Shown here: positions 8,584 through 18,037 of the stretch, piece after piece
How positions within the stretch are numbered: the stretch's first letter is position 1
Layout: each line of letters opens with the position of its first letter
Assembly: GCA_009774395.1 (NCBI GenBank)
Contig: VSNQ01000035.1
Coordinates: 1-35,350, forward strand
DNA length: 35,350 bases
Direction of reading: 5' to 3'
Source of the DNA: Lachnospiraceae bacterium
GTDB lineage: Bacteria; Bacillota; Clostridia; Lachnospirales; Lachnospiraceae
Translations under genes and position numbers: made by a program
The notes under the pieces: model-generated
What the model saw: only the letters and a program-made list of their open reading frames with translations
Databases searched by the model: none
What the model was told of the DNA's origin: nothing

Positions 8584-9531
8584 CTATTGATAGCTTTCAA
8601 TAAACCGCTTGATATCTTCCAATACGGCTTCCTTGCTGCAAATATAGCCGTCCTTGCCGCCGAATTTCTCTGCATAGCGCGTTCTAAAGTCGTACTTTGC
8701 AGTTTCACCATCGAGTTCATTCTGAAATGTTTTACCAGTTATATATTTATAAACTTCTGCTGCGGAAACCGGTTCTGTTGCCATATTCAGCAGTGGAATA
8801 TTTTCATCCAGCGCTGTCTGGATATCCTCCCATAGACGGCTTAACGGGTAGAACTGATATTCGTTCCGGCTGTCTGTAAAATCAAGCGCTGTAAAACCAA
8901 GCTTCGTAAACATCTGGCGCAGCTTTTCCTTCTCCTCTTTGGATAAATCCTTACATTTATAATAGCCGTTATCCTGCAATTCATAATAATCCTGCAATTC
9001 CATTGCGCTAACAGAAAGCTCGGCCATTTTTTCCTTCCGCAGCATATAAGGAATTACATTGATATAATCATAGATAAAATTCTTCTTAATATTTAACCCA
9101 TACAGTGCCGGAAGACGGATAATCAGCGCATCAGGGTAATTTTTGCGCACCCACGCCTCAAGATAATAGCGATTTAAACCATATGGCTGTACCCCATCGC
9201 CGACACTTCCCTTCTCGTCGGTTACAGTCGGACTGTTTTCATCTGCTCCTACAGGATTTTTATAGACATCAATTGTTGATATCAACACCAGTTTTTTCGG
9301 ATTAATTTTTCGGATATTGCGCTCCGCATTTAAGATTAAGTCTAAATCCTTTTCCGGTGCACTATTTGCCAAATATTTTTCTGCGCGCAGCCCTGCATAA
9401 ATCAATAAATCCGGCTCCAATCCATACGCCTTCTCAACATTGTTGGAATTGTACACACCTTCAATGCGGTTCCTTGCCCTTACATAAATATTGCTGCCCA
9501 CAAATCCCGTATATCCCACTAAAATAATCAT
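8584..9531 (-). CDS. NAD(P)-dependent sugar-nucleotide epimerase/dehydratase (extended SDR)
   Basis: The 315-residue protein begins with the Rossmann motif GYTGFVGSN (residues 6-14) and has LVLISTIDVYKN with the conserved Ser/Thr. The catalytic segment reads PYGLNRYYLE, so the usual YxxxK is YxxxR. RLPALYGLNIKKNF follows, typical of substrate-binding loops in this class. It probably reduces, epimerises or dehydrates a nucleotide sugar for the polysaccharide. The Lys-to-Arg replacement may be tolerated or may mean a changed reaction. The ATG at 9531 has an excellent AGGAGG seven bases upstream. It is 85 bp downstream of the GT2 gene at 9617-10576. Confidence 0.85.
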   Translation of the reverse strand: MIILVGYTGFVGSNIYVRARNRIEGVYNSNNVEKAYGLEPDLLIYAGLRAEKYLANSAPEKDLDLILNAERNIRKINPKKLVLISTIDVYKNPVGADENSPTVTDEKGSVGDGVQPYGLNRYYLEAWVRKNYPDALIIRLPALYGLNIKKNFIYDYINVIPYMLRKEKMAELSVSAMELQDYYELQDNGYYKCKDLSKEEKEKLRQMFTKLGFTALDFTDSRNEYQFYPLSRLWEDIQTALDENIPLLNMATEPVSAAEVYKYITGKTFQNELDGETAKYDFRTRYAEKFGGKDGYICSKEAVLEDIKRFIESYQ

Positions 9532-9616
9532 ACAATATCCTCCTTTTCATGATCAAATAAAAAATAATTTATCATATCTCTTACTGTCAATTGCACAGCA
9601 AAACTTACAGCTTGCT

Positions 9617-10576
9617 TTACAATTTTTCAATACTTTCAAAGCTATATTTTTTTCTGCGAAATACCAAATCAACCAAAATCTGCAAATACTTAATAATAAT
9701 TGTCAATATACCAAACAATCCAAAAAACGCAAACGACATAAAGAAAATTGTCGTTGTCCAGCCTGCTACTGGTGTGCTAAACAGATAAATCACCGCGGAA
9801 TACAATGCCACAAATATTGCTACCAGCATCATAATCACGGTCATTGTCACCGAAAAGCGATACCCTACCTCAGTAAACAAAATCAAGCTGTCCACTGCTA
9901 AATCTGTACGATATTTACGCTCTGCCTTATCCTCTCTGCGTCTTGTTCCGCCTACAACCGAATAGCGAATATTGCAGGTTTTCAGCCCGCAGTTGGCATA
10001 TACTGCTTTTCGGTACGGCACCGATTTATTCATACTGCCAATGCGGTTAATCACCCGCCGGCTTAAAATTCGAAACCGTTCACTGTATAACTTATATGAT
10101 AAATCACCAAAACGGTTAAATATATTATAAAACAAATTGGAAGAAAACCGCTGCTTTTGATCGGGTGAAGCACTGACAATATCATAACCCTCCAGCGACT
10201 TTTTGTAAACCTCCATAATCTGTTCTTTGTCAAAATCCAAAATCGCTGTATCAAATTCCAGCACAAAATCACCAATCGCCAGGTCAATCCCTGCATTCAT
10301 TGCCACTTCTACGCCATGAAAATAACTCATATTCAGCACAGATATCTGCATGGAATGCGGCTGCTGCATTGTCGTCCATTCTTTCCCAACCCGCCGAATT
10401 ACTGCCGCACTGTTATCCTCAGAATGATCATTGACACAGATAATCTCAGAGTGCTCAAAATGTTCTTCAAGCACCTCCATAACTGTACGCAGAAAGTCCG
10501 CTACATATTCCTCTACATTATGCACATAAATCACAGCAGATATAAAATTTTTCTCTTTATTGCGATATGCCCCCAT
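9617..10576 (-). CDS. Membrane-anchored family 2 glycosyltransferase, divergent motifs
   Basis: This 319-residue GT2 protein has AVIYVHNVEEYV, CVNDHSEDNS (instead of VDDGSxD) and GDFVLEFDTAI (EFD instead of DxD), followed by two long hydrophobic segments at ~225-290. That is the layout of polyprenyl-phosphate sugar synthases. The altered nucleotide and metal motifs make its activity less certain, but the fold is clear. It lies between an FAD oxidoreductase gene (105-bp gap) and the SDR gene (85-bp gap). A GGGGG stretch six bases before the ATG serves as a ribosome site. Confidence 0.85.
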   Translation of the reverse strand: MGAYRNKEKNFISAVIYVHNVEEYVADFLRTVMEVLEEHFEHSEIICVNDHSEDNSAAVIRRVGKEWTTMQQPHSMQISVLNMSYFHGVEVAMNAGIDLAIGDFVLEFDTAILDFDKEQIMEVYKKSLEGYDIVSASPDQKQRFSSNLFYNIFNRFGDLSYKLYSERFRILSRRVINRIGSMNKSVPYRKAVYANCGLKTCNIRYSVVGGTRRREDKAERKYRTDLAVDSLILFTEVGYRFSVTMTVIMMLVAIFVALYSAVIYLFSTPVAGWTTTIFFMSFAFFGLFGILTIIIKYLQILVDLVFRRKKYSFESIEKL

Positions 10577-10681
10577 TCAGCACCCCCATATCCTTTTTTC
10601 TCCATTATCCAATAAATCCGCTGCACATCCGCAAGACGTCAAGTTTTCAGGCAGTGCTGTCCCAAAGTTTCAATACGCTCT

Positions 10682-11845
10682 TTATTCCAGCACATCATCT
10701 AAATCATACACTGTATTAATCTTTCCAGAAAGGACACCAACGCAAGTCGGATTCACAGAGTAGGTTCGCACTACTGTCGGTCTGGAATCGTCTATCTCTG
10801 AACTCATTAAAATCGGCTTCATAGAAAACAGCGATTCCTTGTATTCAAATGCATATTCCTCCCTTAAATATTTCCGCGCCAAATTCGCCATATACGGAAA
10901 AGCACTCTCCGGCTTTGCCTTACAATCATTACAATTTCCTAAATGCCTTGGACTACAAAAGTCATTATATATTTCATACCTATCATCGTCCGTCCCACTG
11001 CTGTGCTGGCACGCAAATGTTGGTGTCGGGTCATAACTTGTTGCGTGCGGCGTAAACGTTACAGATGTTAAAGAGTGCAGCCCCGTTTTCCCAAACGGCA
11101 TAATTGAAAAAAACGGCCCATCCATTACCGTAAACCCATACGCTCTCAAAGTGTCATTCACATTGCACAATATAATTTCACACAATTCATACTTAATACG
11201 GAACTTCTCATAGCCCAGCATCTCCAAAATCTGATTGGTAGAAGCATATGTGGCATTCAGCAAATAGCCTGTAGAATACTCCTGTATAGTATTTCCCTCA
11301 CGCACAAAAAGCACATATGCATCCTGCTGCTTTTCTATTTGCATTATTGCCGCACCATAGCGGATTTCTACCCTGTCAGCCATTGCCTCTAACGCGTCAA
11401 GAAAATAATCCTTTAAAATCATAGCATCATACGTATACTCCCGCGTTAAAAACGCTCCGTCGCACATCCCATTTTTAAAAAAGCGGTTTGCCGGAAGCTC
11501 CTCGCAGGGAATCCCTGCCGCCTGACAAAATTTCTGAAACTGCACACCATCAGACCACGAATATTCACTGGAAGTAGCATACACTTTCTGAAATTCCCGA
11601 TTAATGCAGAACCCATAATCCTTATTAAACCGTGTAAAATATCCTGCAGATTTCATTGCCGTCGAAAGGGATCGCGGATAGTGATAACCTTGGTGCACCC
11701 GCGCCTGATTAATATAGGTTGCTCTGCGAAACGGCGTAGGATCACACTCCAAAACCAACACACTCTGCCCCTTTTTAGCACAATACCGCGCAGCATAAAG
11801 CCCATACAAACCCGCGCCGATAACTATTTTATCATATTTTTTCAT
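10682..11845 (-). CDS. FAD-dependent oxidoreductase, DAO/GlcD-like NAD(P)-binding type
   Basis: I chose ATG 11845 (387 residues) rather than a longer in-frame start, because GGAG lies ten bases upstream and the FAD motif KIVIGAGLYGLYAARYCAKKG begins at once. The start overlaps the 3' end of the GtrB-like gene by 14 bp. After the Rossmann GxGxxG motif come LECDPTPFRRATYINQARVH and a middle section with LLNATYAST, like the second dinucleotide-contact region of DAO-type enzymes. CNDCKAKPES is a possible cysteine pair. Related proteins occur in polysaccharide loci next to transferases, but their substrate is unknown. The role here is inferred to be oxidation of a sugar or lipid intermediate. Confidence 0.8.
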   Translation of the reverse strand: MKKYDKIVIGAGLYGLYAARYCAKKGQSVLVLECDPTPFRRATYINQARVHQGYHYPRSLSTAMKSAGYFTRFNKDYGFCINREFQKVYATSSEYSWSDGVQFQKFCQAAGIPCEELPANRFFKNGMCDGAFLTREYTYDAMILKDYFLDALEAMADRVEIRYGAAIMQIEKQQDAYVLFVREGNTIQEYSTGYLLNATYASTNQILEMLGYEKFRIKYELCEIILCNVNDTLRAYGFTVMDGPFFSIMPFGKTGLHSLTSVTFTPHATSYDPTPTFACQHSSGTDDDRYEIYNDFCSPRHLGNCNDCKAKPESAFPYMANLARKYLREEYAFEYKESLFSMKPILMSSEIDDSRPTVVRTYSVNPTCVGVLSGKINTVYDLDDVLE

Positions 11846-12833
11846 CGTCCAAACGCTCCTTAGCATCCTCCTCCCGCGACAGCACTTCCCAGAAATAATA
11901 CCGCGGTCTGCGCTTTGTTTCCATATAATTGCGCCCCACATATTCACCGATAATTCCCAAAGAGAGCAAAATTGCACCCCCTAATACCCATATCGACATT
12001 AAAATAGACGACCAACCGCCCACAGTATACCCAAAATAATGTTCATAGATAATGTGAATTATCATAATCAAGCCAACTAACAGTGCCACAATTCCCATCG
12101 AAAACACCAGACGAATCGGACGAATACTAAAAGACGTAATCCCATCCGCCGCAAGCGTCAGCATCTTAGACAGCGAATACTTTGACTCCCCCTGCATCCG
12201 TCGAAATACCTCAAAATGCACCACAGAAGATTTCAGCCCGATATCTGGAATAATTCCCCGCAAAAATAAATTTACTTCGCTGTATTCCGCCAACGCTTCC
12301 AGCGCCTTAACACTCATCAGACGATAATCCGCGGAATTTTCATAAATATTGCAGCCAAGAAAATGCATTACTTTATAAAATATCGTCCCTGACATTCTCT
12401 TAAAAAAACCGTCAGTATTCCTTGAATTGCGCACACCATACACAATTTCGCTGCCCTGTACATACTCCGCAATAAACAATTCCATTGCATGAATATCCTG
12501 CTGCAAATCAGCATCAATTGTAATGGTATAGTCACAGTATGCCCTCGCAAACATCATTCCTGCAAGAATCGCATTTTGATGCCCGCGGTTATGTGCAAAA
12601 CGCAACGCAATAATATTTTCATTCTTTTGATAGAACCCCTGCAGCAATTCCCATGTTCGATCCTTAGAGCCATCATCTACAAAAACAATCCGACTTTTGT
12701 CCGAGATAATACTGCGGCTCTTTAGTTCCTCCAGCTTGTCCAGCAAAATCCGCGCCGACCGCTCTAAGGCTTCCTCCTCATTGTAGCACGGAACTACAAT
12801 ATATAGTATCCCTTTATTTCTATGACCGTCCAC
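11832..12833 (-). CDS. GtrB/DPM1-like family 2 glycosyltransferase
   Basis: A GTG start at 12833 with AAAGGA ten bases upstream gives 333 residues. Motifs are YIVVPCYNEEEAL, VFVDDGSKDRTWELL, TIDADLQQD (DxD) and two C-terminal membrane helices (~230-290), ending in VGRNYMETKRRPRYYF. This is the GtrB/ArnC/YfdH architecture, which moves glucose or a similar sugar from a nucleotide donor onto undecaprenyl phosphate at the cytoplasmic face. A GtrII-like acceptor transferase gene lies just upstream in transcription order (12979-14550), so the two probably work as a pair. The small GtrA flippase usually seen with them is absent here. Confidence 0.92.
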   Translation of the reverse strand: MDGHRNKGILYIVVPCYNEEEALERSARILLDKLEELKSRSIISDKSRIVFVDDGSKDRTWELLQGFYQKNENIIALRFAHNRGHQNAILAGMMFARAYCDYTITIDADLQQDIHAMELFIAEYVQGSEIVYGVRNSRNTDGFFKRMSGTIFYKVMHFLGCNIYENSADYRLMSVKALEALAEYSEVNLFLRGIIPDIGLKSSVVHFEVFRRMQGESKYSLSKMLTLAADGITSFSIRPIRLVFSMGIVALLVGLIMIIHIIYEHYFGYTVGGWSSILMSIWVLGGAILLSLGIIGEYVGRNYMETKRRPRYYFWEVLSREEDAKERLDDEKI

Positions 12834-12978
12834 TGTATTAAAGTCCTTTCGCGCTATGTCTTTTTATACTGATTAGATTGTAAACCATAGCAAAATAGTT
12901 TGCAATACCCATTTTTCCATTATCAAATTACTTGCACATTTTGATTTCCCAGAATAGCAGCAATATATCATTATTAAA

Positions 12979-14550
12979 CTATTCGCACATTTTCACTACC
13001 CAAATATCATTAATTTTCTGTACACAGCCGTTTTCTGGATATAAAGGCATACGCTTATATTGTTCCGTTTCCATTAAGGCCTCTTTTTCTGCCCAATCCA
13101 GCTTCGCAAGCTCATAACCAAGAAATGTTTTAATAAAATTCTCTCGAACGCTGGAAGTAATTAAGCCATTCTCCAACGCAATCCCCGACAATTCCCGCAA
13201 ATCCTCTGATTCTAAAATATCAATCTCCACACTGCTTGGATTATTCTTATAATAAAACTCTCCCAAAATCGCTACTTTATCATTTTGCTGAAAGCCCTCT
13301 GTGGATTCTGCCATACAAAGCACGCGGTTAAAATATGCCTTGACGCGTTCCGTTGCAATATCCGTCCGCAAATATGCCCGGTTTGTCAATAAATAATCCG
13401 AATAGCTGCTGAAAAATACTGTTGCAACCGTGATAACTGCCACTGCCTGTGCTGCTACCCGCCGCAGCAGGGACAAATCCGCTGCCTGTTCCCAATCCTG
13501 CACACAATATTCCAGCAAAGCAACCACTATCACAAATACTAAAACGTAAGCATACAGCATTAACATAGAATAATCAGCTTCCGGAGCCATAAAATAAACA
13601 AATGCTGCTGCCAGCGGCACAAAAAGGCAGTATACGATTAAAAGCAGAAATGATAACAAATCTTTATAAAGTTTCCTTTGCACTGTCAAAAGTAAAAACA
13701 ACAAAACGGCTAAGATACAAGTAATAATATTTGTAGTCTGCGAAAATTTCGATACAAATGCAAATGGTTTCCAGATAAAATATTCCAGAAAACGTTTATA
13801 ACACCGCCCAATTAGCCGCGGCATTTCCCCAATCGCAATTTGTCCCATATTCCCAATGCCGCCGTATGTTTCATTGTCAATATTGGGATAAATCCAATGT
13901 GAAAGCTTCATATAGAGCAGCACGCTTACCCCCAAAACCGCCACACATATAATCCCTTTTTTCAGCATCTCTGGAAATTTCTTTCCGTTAATACTGTCTG
14001 AAATCATTCCCATTAACATCAGTGTAATTGCAAAACTGATATAACTTTGATAAGTTCCCAATGTACAAATCAGCAGAACGCCGCAAGGCAGCCAGCCAAA
14101 CCGATATTTCCGCAGCAGATAAACGCCAAGCGACGCCATAAAAATTCCCATTCCGGATGTATGCGCCATAAACATAAACGCCATTGTACTTGCTACGCTG
14201 GGAAACGTTATCATCAGCGCCGGCACAAGTACAGCTCCCGTTACACTTTTGATCTGCATAATTTCCAATATACAACAAGCCGATAACGTTAGGAGGAGCA
14301 CAAACAAAAGTCCATGTACTGCCGGTATACTGTAAATACTCCCCCATGGATGAATATATTTTAAAAACCACCTGCCAAGATAATCACCACTGCCGAAGCT
14401 GTTAAAACTATTTATATCATCCCAGTTTACCAATTTATGGGAAAACATATAAAAATGCGTCAGCCATCCTATAATTATACCAGATATAAAGCAAATTTTC
14501 GTGCGTTTTGGTATTTTATTGTTTAACTGCGCCAGTAAATCAAACTTCAT
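12979..14550 (-). CDS. GtrII-like membrane glucosyltransferase
   Basis: The 523-residue protein has about ten to eleven hydrophobic helices and, just after the first, SHKLVNWDDINSFNSFGSGDYLGRW. An acidic Asp-Asp loop followed by a GRWFL segment is the hallmark of the GtrII-type (PF14264) glucosyl transferases. The C-terminal ~110 residues are soluble. These enzymes take a sugar from undecaprenyl phosphate and place it on a surface polymer outside the membrane. The ATG overlaps the GT4 stop by four bases (ATGA), which couples translation. A 145-bp AT-rich gap separates it from the GtrB-like gene that follows. Confidence 0.85.
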   Translation of the reverse strand: MKFDLLAQLNNKIPKRTKICFISGIIIGWLTHFYMFSHKLVNWDDINSFNSFGSGDYLGRWFLKYIHPWGSIYSIPAVHGLLFVLLLTLSACCILEIMQIKSVTGAVLVPALMITFPSVASTMAFMFMAHTSGMGIFMASLGVYLLRKYRFGWLPCGVLLICTLGTYQSYISFAITLMLMGMISDSINGKKFPEMLKKGIICVAVLGVSVLLYMKLSHWIYPNIDNETYGGIGNMGQIAIGEMPRLIGRCYKRFLEYFIWKPFAFVSKFSQTTNIITCILAVLLFLLLTVQRKLYKDLLSFLLLIVYCLFVPLAAAFVYFMAPEADYSMLMLYAYVLVFVIVVALLEYCVQDWEQAADLSLLRRVAAQAVAVITVATVFFSSYSDYLLTNRAYLRTDIATERVKAYFNRVLCMAESTEGFQQNDKVAILGEFYYKNNPSSVEIDILESEDLRELSGIALENGLITSSVRENFIKTFLGYELAKLDWAEKEALMETEQYKRMPLYPENGCVQKINDIWVVKMCE

Positions 14551-15641
14551 TCAAACAATACCTCTCTATATTTTTTCCCTGTTTTCTCCCAGTTAAAGCG
14601 CTCAGCATTCGCCTTACCCTTCCGGCATAATGCGGCGACATCTATTTTATGGGAAACAATGTCGATAATCGCCTTCGAAACCTGATTACAATCTGTCACA
14701 GATACACAGACTGCACCCTCACCCACAACTTCCGGCAGCGAACTTGTATTCGAGCAGATTACAGGCGTTCCTAACTGCATTGCCTCTATCGGTGGGAATC
14801 CAAACCCTTCAATTAATGACAAAAATAAAAACACCGCAGCGCCGCCAATCAGACGATACAAGTCCTCGTCCTTTTCTAAATACGAAATACAAGTAATATC
14901 CGCTTCTATATTTTGAGGCAGTTGATACTTTGATAAATCCTTTAGTCCAATTATCATTAACGGCAGTGGATTTTCTACTGCACCATGGTATGCAGTATAA
15001 GATTCCAAGATATACGCTGCATTTTTGTGCGGAAGTTCTGATGTCATAGCCGCTAAATACCGCTTATCCGTCTGTTTGTAATCCCCCTCTACAATAGGAT
15101 TGTACCCATTATAAATAACGGTTATCCGCTTGTCCTCTATCTGCGCATATTTCATAATATCCTGTTTGGATGCCTCGGAAATTGTAATCACCTTATCTGC
15201 CTTCCTCGCCGAAGCCTTTAAGCGCCAGCAAATATAAAAATTTTCCAATGAATTAAAATATTTCGGGAAATGCTTACGATAATAAAATGGAATCATATCA
15301 TGGATAATCACATATTCTTTCGTTAAATGCAGCAGTGACGTGTATCCTCTGGGAAATAAAACCTTATCCACGCCTAGTTTCTTTGCTAACACTGAAACCT
15401 GAAAAAGTTCCCATAGAACACAAGCTTTTTTATCTAAAGGATTTTTTTTAATTTCTATAAAATGAATCCCTTTAACCCCAAAATCAGGTCTGTTATACGC
15501 ATTTCCAAACACAATTATCTCATTCTCTGTCCGGTGATTTCCTTTCGCCAATTCCTGTACAAGATGACACGCTAGATTATAAATCCCAATACTCTTCCCC
15601 GCACCCTTTACCAGTTTAAAACAGTCTATTACAAGTTTCAT
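14547..15641 (-). CDS. Family 4 glycosyltransferase
   Basis: The start at ATG 15641 (364 residues) is preferred over GTG 15650 because GGAG lies eight bases before the ATG. The protein is a GT-B enzyme with KGAGKSIGIYNLACHL near the N-terminus, VIHDMIPFYYRKHFP, ISEASKQDIMKYA and the C-terminal nucleotide-sugar block FLSLIEGFGFPPIEAMQLGTPV with the E(x7)E spacing of GT4. It transfers a sugar with retention to a lipid-linked glycan in the cytoplasm. It is the first gene of the operon that continues with the GtrII-like gene, and a strong promoter lies 50 bp upstream. Confidence 0.93.
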   Translation of the reverse strand: MKLVIDCFKLVKGAGKSIGIYNLACHLVQELAKGNHRTENEIIVFGNAYNRPDFGVKGIHFIEIKKNPLDKKACVLWELFQVSVLAKKLGVDKVLFPRGYTSLLHLTKEYVIIHDMIPFYYRKHFPKYFNSLENFYICWRLKASARKADKVITISEASKQDIMKYAQIEDKRITVIYNGYNPIVEGDYKQTDKRYLAAMTSELPHKNAAYILESYTAYHGAVENPLPLMIIGLKDLSKYQLPQNIEADITCISYLEKDEDLYRLIGGAAVFLFLSLIEGFGFPPIEAMQLGTPVICSNTSSLPEVVGEGAVCVSVTDCNQVSKAIIDIVSHKIDVAALCRKGKANAERFNWEKTGKKYREVLFE

Positions 15642-15690
15642 CCTTTTCACTCCATATTAATATTTATACCAAAATCTGTAAATAATCTTT

Positions 15691-15719
15691 ATTATATTTC
15701 ATTCTGCTTATTTTGCCAA
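15691..15719 (-). promoter_or_regulatory. Sigma-A type promoter for the GT4-led operon
   Basis: On the minus strand TTGGCA (15714-15719) and TATAAT (15691-15696) are separated by exactly 17 bases. The -10 box is perfect and lies 50 bases before the chosen ATG at 15641. The 3' part of the window upstream contains no competing start. Confidence 0.7.
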
Positions 15720-15776
15720 TCCCTTTCTGGATAATATGTGTTTTATTTTTTATATTATGCTTGTGAATCAACGTTA

Positions 15777-15931
15777 GGGACTGTCAATAAATAACGCATC
15801 CATTTGACTTGTTTCAATGTCCATCTGCAGCATCAGATACTCCTGACGCAGCCCGCTACGCCTGCGATTATCTTCTTTGCATCGGAACATTGATACAGCG
15901 TCAAATTAGCAAGTTATTTATTTACAACTCC
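15777..15931. mobile_element. MITE-like 155-bp element with 19-bp imperfect terminal inverted repeats
   Basis: The left end GGGACTGTCAATAAATAAC and the inverted right end GGAGTTGTAAATAAATAAC agree at 15 of 19 positions. The element sits in the 600-bp gap between the divergent GT4 and LIC_10190 genes. Its interior is richer in G and C than its surroundings, which suggests a foreign origin. It has no transposase, and no target duplication is evident (flanks AACGTTA and TTATTGG). The ends resemble those of IS256-type elements in shape only. A 38-codon frame on the minus strand (15774-15890) has no ribosome site. The rest of the gap holds promoters and AT-rich sequence. Confidence 0.5.
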
Positions 15932-16169
15932 TTATTGGCAAATTTTAGCGCTTGACAGTATCTATTACAAATAGATGTAATTTTATAAAACCATTTTTAA
16001 TTTGTTACAATTTTATAAACAACGGATATCCCTTTGATTTTACGATTTATTTATGCTATAGTGATATTGGCTATTTTTCCCATTTTGTGCATTCTCAAAA
16101 CGCTTTATAAGTTTTTCATGTATATATTGCGAAACCAGGGGGAATATTACATCAAAATGCACAAAATTA

Positions 16170-16197
16170 TTGCATATTGGATGCAAATATATATTAT
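16170..16197 (+). promoter_or_regulatory. Possible promoter with overlapping dyad for the LIC_10190 gene
   Basis: TTGCAT at 16170-16175 and TATTAT at 16192-16197 are spaced by 16 bases, in a very AT-rich stretch 53 bases before the ATG. TTGCAT is also the left arm of a perfect inverted repeat TTGCAT-ATTGG-ATGCAA (16170-16186), which could be an operator. The -35 match is only fair. Confidence 0.4.
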
Positions 16198-16249
16198 ATT
16201 TCAATAAAATGGTATATTGACAAATTCATTGGAAAGAAGGTTTCCTAGC

Positions 16250-18037
16250 ATGGTTATTGTGTTGTTAAACTGGAGTTATATTTTATTTATCACATTTTTG
16301 ACTGGATTCTGTTTTTATAAATGTCTTAATAAATTCGTAAATTGCAATACTTCCTATAGTCTCTCACATAATATTGTCTGTGGGATCGTTGTTACAACAA
16401 TTTATGCACAATTCTTTAGCATTTTCCATAAAGTAGGGCTGCTTGCAAACCTTTTTCTTTTTATTCTTTGTCTTGCAGTGCTTATCCGCAATAAAAGTGA
16501 ATTATCCATACGGATTAAAAAAACTTTATCAATCCTATGTTCATGGGAAGGTGTTTTATATCTTGGCGTTTTATTGCTGATTGCATTTTGTACCTCACGC
16601 GGAACTATCCATACAGACACCAATCTTTATCATGCCCAAATGATTCGTTGGTATGAAACATATGGTGTGGTAAAGGGACTTGCCAATCTGCAATGGCACT
16701 TTGCGTACAACAGTTCTTATTTTGGTTTTGCTGCGTTGTTCAGCATGGCGTTTTTGGGTGGTTCGTCGCTGCATTGCACAACTGGTTTTCTTACTGCACT
16801 ATTCTGTATTTGGGCGCTGCACCATTTAAAAAACTTTTTTTCGCATTCTTACCATTTCGCAGATTTATGCTGTATTGGAATCCTATTCTATGCACTTGTA
16901 AATTTAACAGGCTGTGTTTCGCCTGCTTCGGATTACGCCACTATGTTTTTTGCGCTGTATTTAATTACCCGCTGGGCGGAGGTTTTAGAATCTCATACGC
17001 AGGATATCACTGAATATTGCCTGTTAAGCGTATTAGCGGTCTATATTGCCACCTTAAAACTTTCTGCTGGACTGCTTGTGCTATTGGTGCTTTATCCGCT
17101 TGTATGCCTTATTCGTCAAAAACGGACAAAAGAAATCATTACTTACCTATTTTTCGGCATCATCACGTTACTGCCTTATCTTATCCGCAATGTAATTATC
17201 TCCGGCTGGCTGCTCTATCCCTTTCCAGCGCTGGATTTATTTTCATTTGACTGGAAACTGCCTGTGCAATATGTACAAATTGACTCTGCACAGATTAAAA
17301 CATGGGCGCGCTGCCTATATGACAGCAGCTTAATTGATAAACCTTTTCAAGAATGGCTTCCTATCTGGTGGAATGCACAGGAACGCTATGCACAAATGCT
17401 GCTTCTAACCAATATACTTGCGGTAGTACTGGATGTTTTCATACTGCTCCATTATATTATCCGCAAAAAAAGACTGAATTGGAACCTTGTATTATTAAAT
17501 ATCGTTGTACTGTGCAATACTGCTGCCTGGCTGTTTCTTGCCCCTTTTATCCGTTACGGACTTGCATTCCTTTTGGCAACGCCCGCACTTGCAGTCGGTA
17601 TGTGGATGCGCAAAGAAAAAAGCAGCTTCTATAAACTGGTATCCGGTTGTATTGTTGTACTTATGTTTTTCGTTCTAACACCTTACTGGGATCACTACTT
17701 TACAGACGATATGGTTTTTATAAAGCAAAACTTAACTGCGCCCTATTATCTAACCCAAAAAGAATATGATACTTCAGAAATGCAGACTTTTGATATGAAC
17801 GGTATTACGATATACTGCCCGAAAGAAGGCGAAGTTACCGGCTACCGCGATTTTCCGGCTTCCGCATATGATTATATGATACAATCCACCCAACTGCGCG
17901 GCACACAGATAAAACATGGTTTTCGAAATACAGAGTTTCAAACTTCGAGTAGGGAAAGGCAATCTTCCCTACTCGCCGCGCGACCCGTGCGCCGCATTAG
18001 CAGCATAGTTCCTCTGCACGGGTCTGCGCATAATTGA
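16250..18037 (+). CDS. LIC_10190-family membrane protein (GT-C-like)
   Basis: The ATG at 16250 (595 residues) is preferred because GGAAAGAAGG ends nine bases before it; the in-frame TTG at 16217 has none. The protein has about a dozen hydrophobic segments and the family signature GTIHTDTNLYHAQMIRWYE followed by NLQWHFAYNSSYFGFAALF. The Asp/Thr/Asp loop resembles catalytic loops of GT-C enzymes that use lipid-phosphate sugars. Family members normally end near a ...RGTQIKHGFR motif, found here at ~557-566. The last ~30 residues (Arg-, Ser- and Pro-rich) are encoded by a palindromic element that seems to have run into the gene. It is the only plus-strand gene of the window, so it may be regulated separately. 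Confidence 0.85.
   Translation: MVIVLLNWSYILFITFLTGFCFYKCLNKFVNCNTSYSLSHNIVCGIVVTTIYAQFFSIFHKVGLLANLFLFILCLAVLIRNKSELSIRIKKTLSILCSWEGVLYLGVLLLIAFCTSRGTIHTDTNLYHAQMIRWYETYGVVKGLANLQWHFAYNSSYFGFAALFSMAFLGGSSLHCTTGFLTALFCIWALHHLKNFFSHSYHFADLCCIGILFYALVNLTGCVSPASDYATMFFALYLITRWAEVLESHTQDITEYCLLSVLAVYIATLKLSAGLLVLLVLYPLVCLIRQKRTKEIITYLFFGIITLLPYLIRNVIISGWLLYPFPALDLFSFDWKLPVQYVQIDSAQIKTWARCLYDSSLIDKPFQEWLPIWWNAQERYAQMLLLTNILAVVLDVFILLHYIIRKKRLNWNLVLLNIVVLCNTAAWLFLAPFIRYGLAFLLATPALAVGMWMRKEKSSFYKLVSGCIVVLMFFVLTPYWDHYFTDDMVFIKQNLTAPYYLTQKEYDTSEMQTFDMNGITIYCPKEGEVTGYRDFPASAYDYMIQSTQLRGTQIKHGFRNTEFQTSSRERQSSLLAARPVRRISSIVPLHGSAHN

Noticed and set aside
15774..15890. 38-residue minus-strand ORF inside the MITE-like element
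   Set aside because: There is no ribosome site, and its stop lies at the element edge; it may be a remnant but is not supported as a gene.
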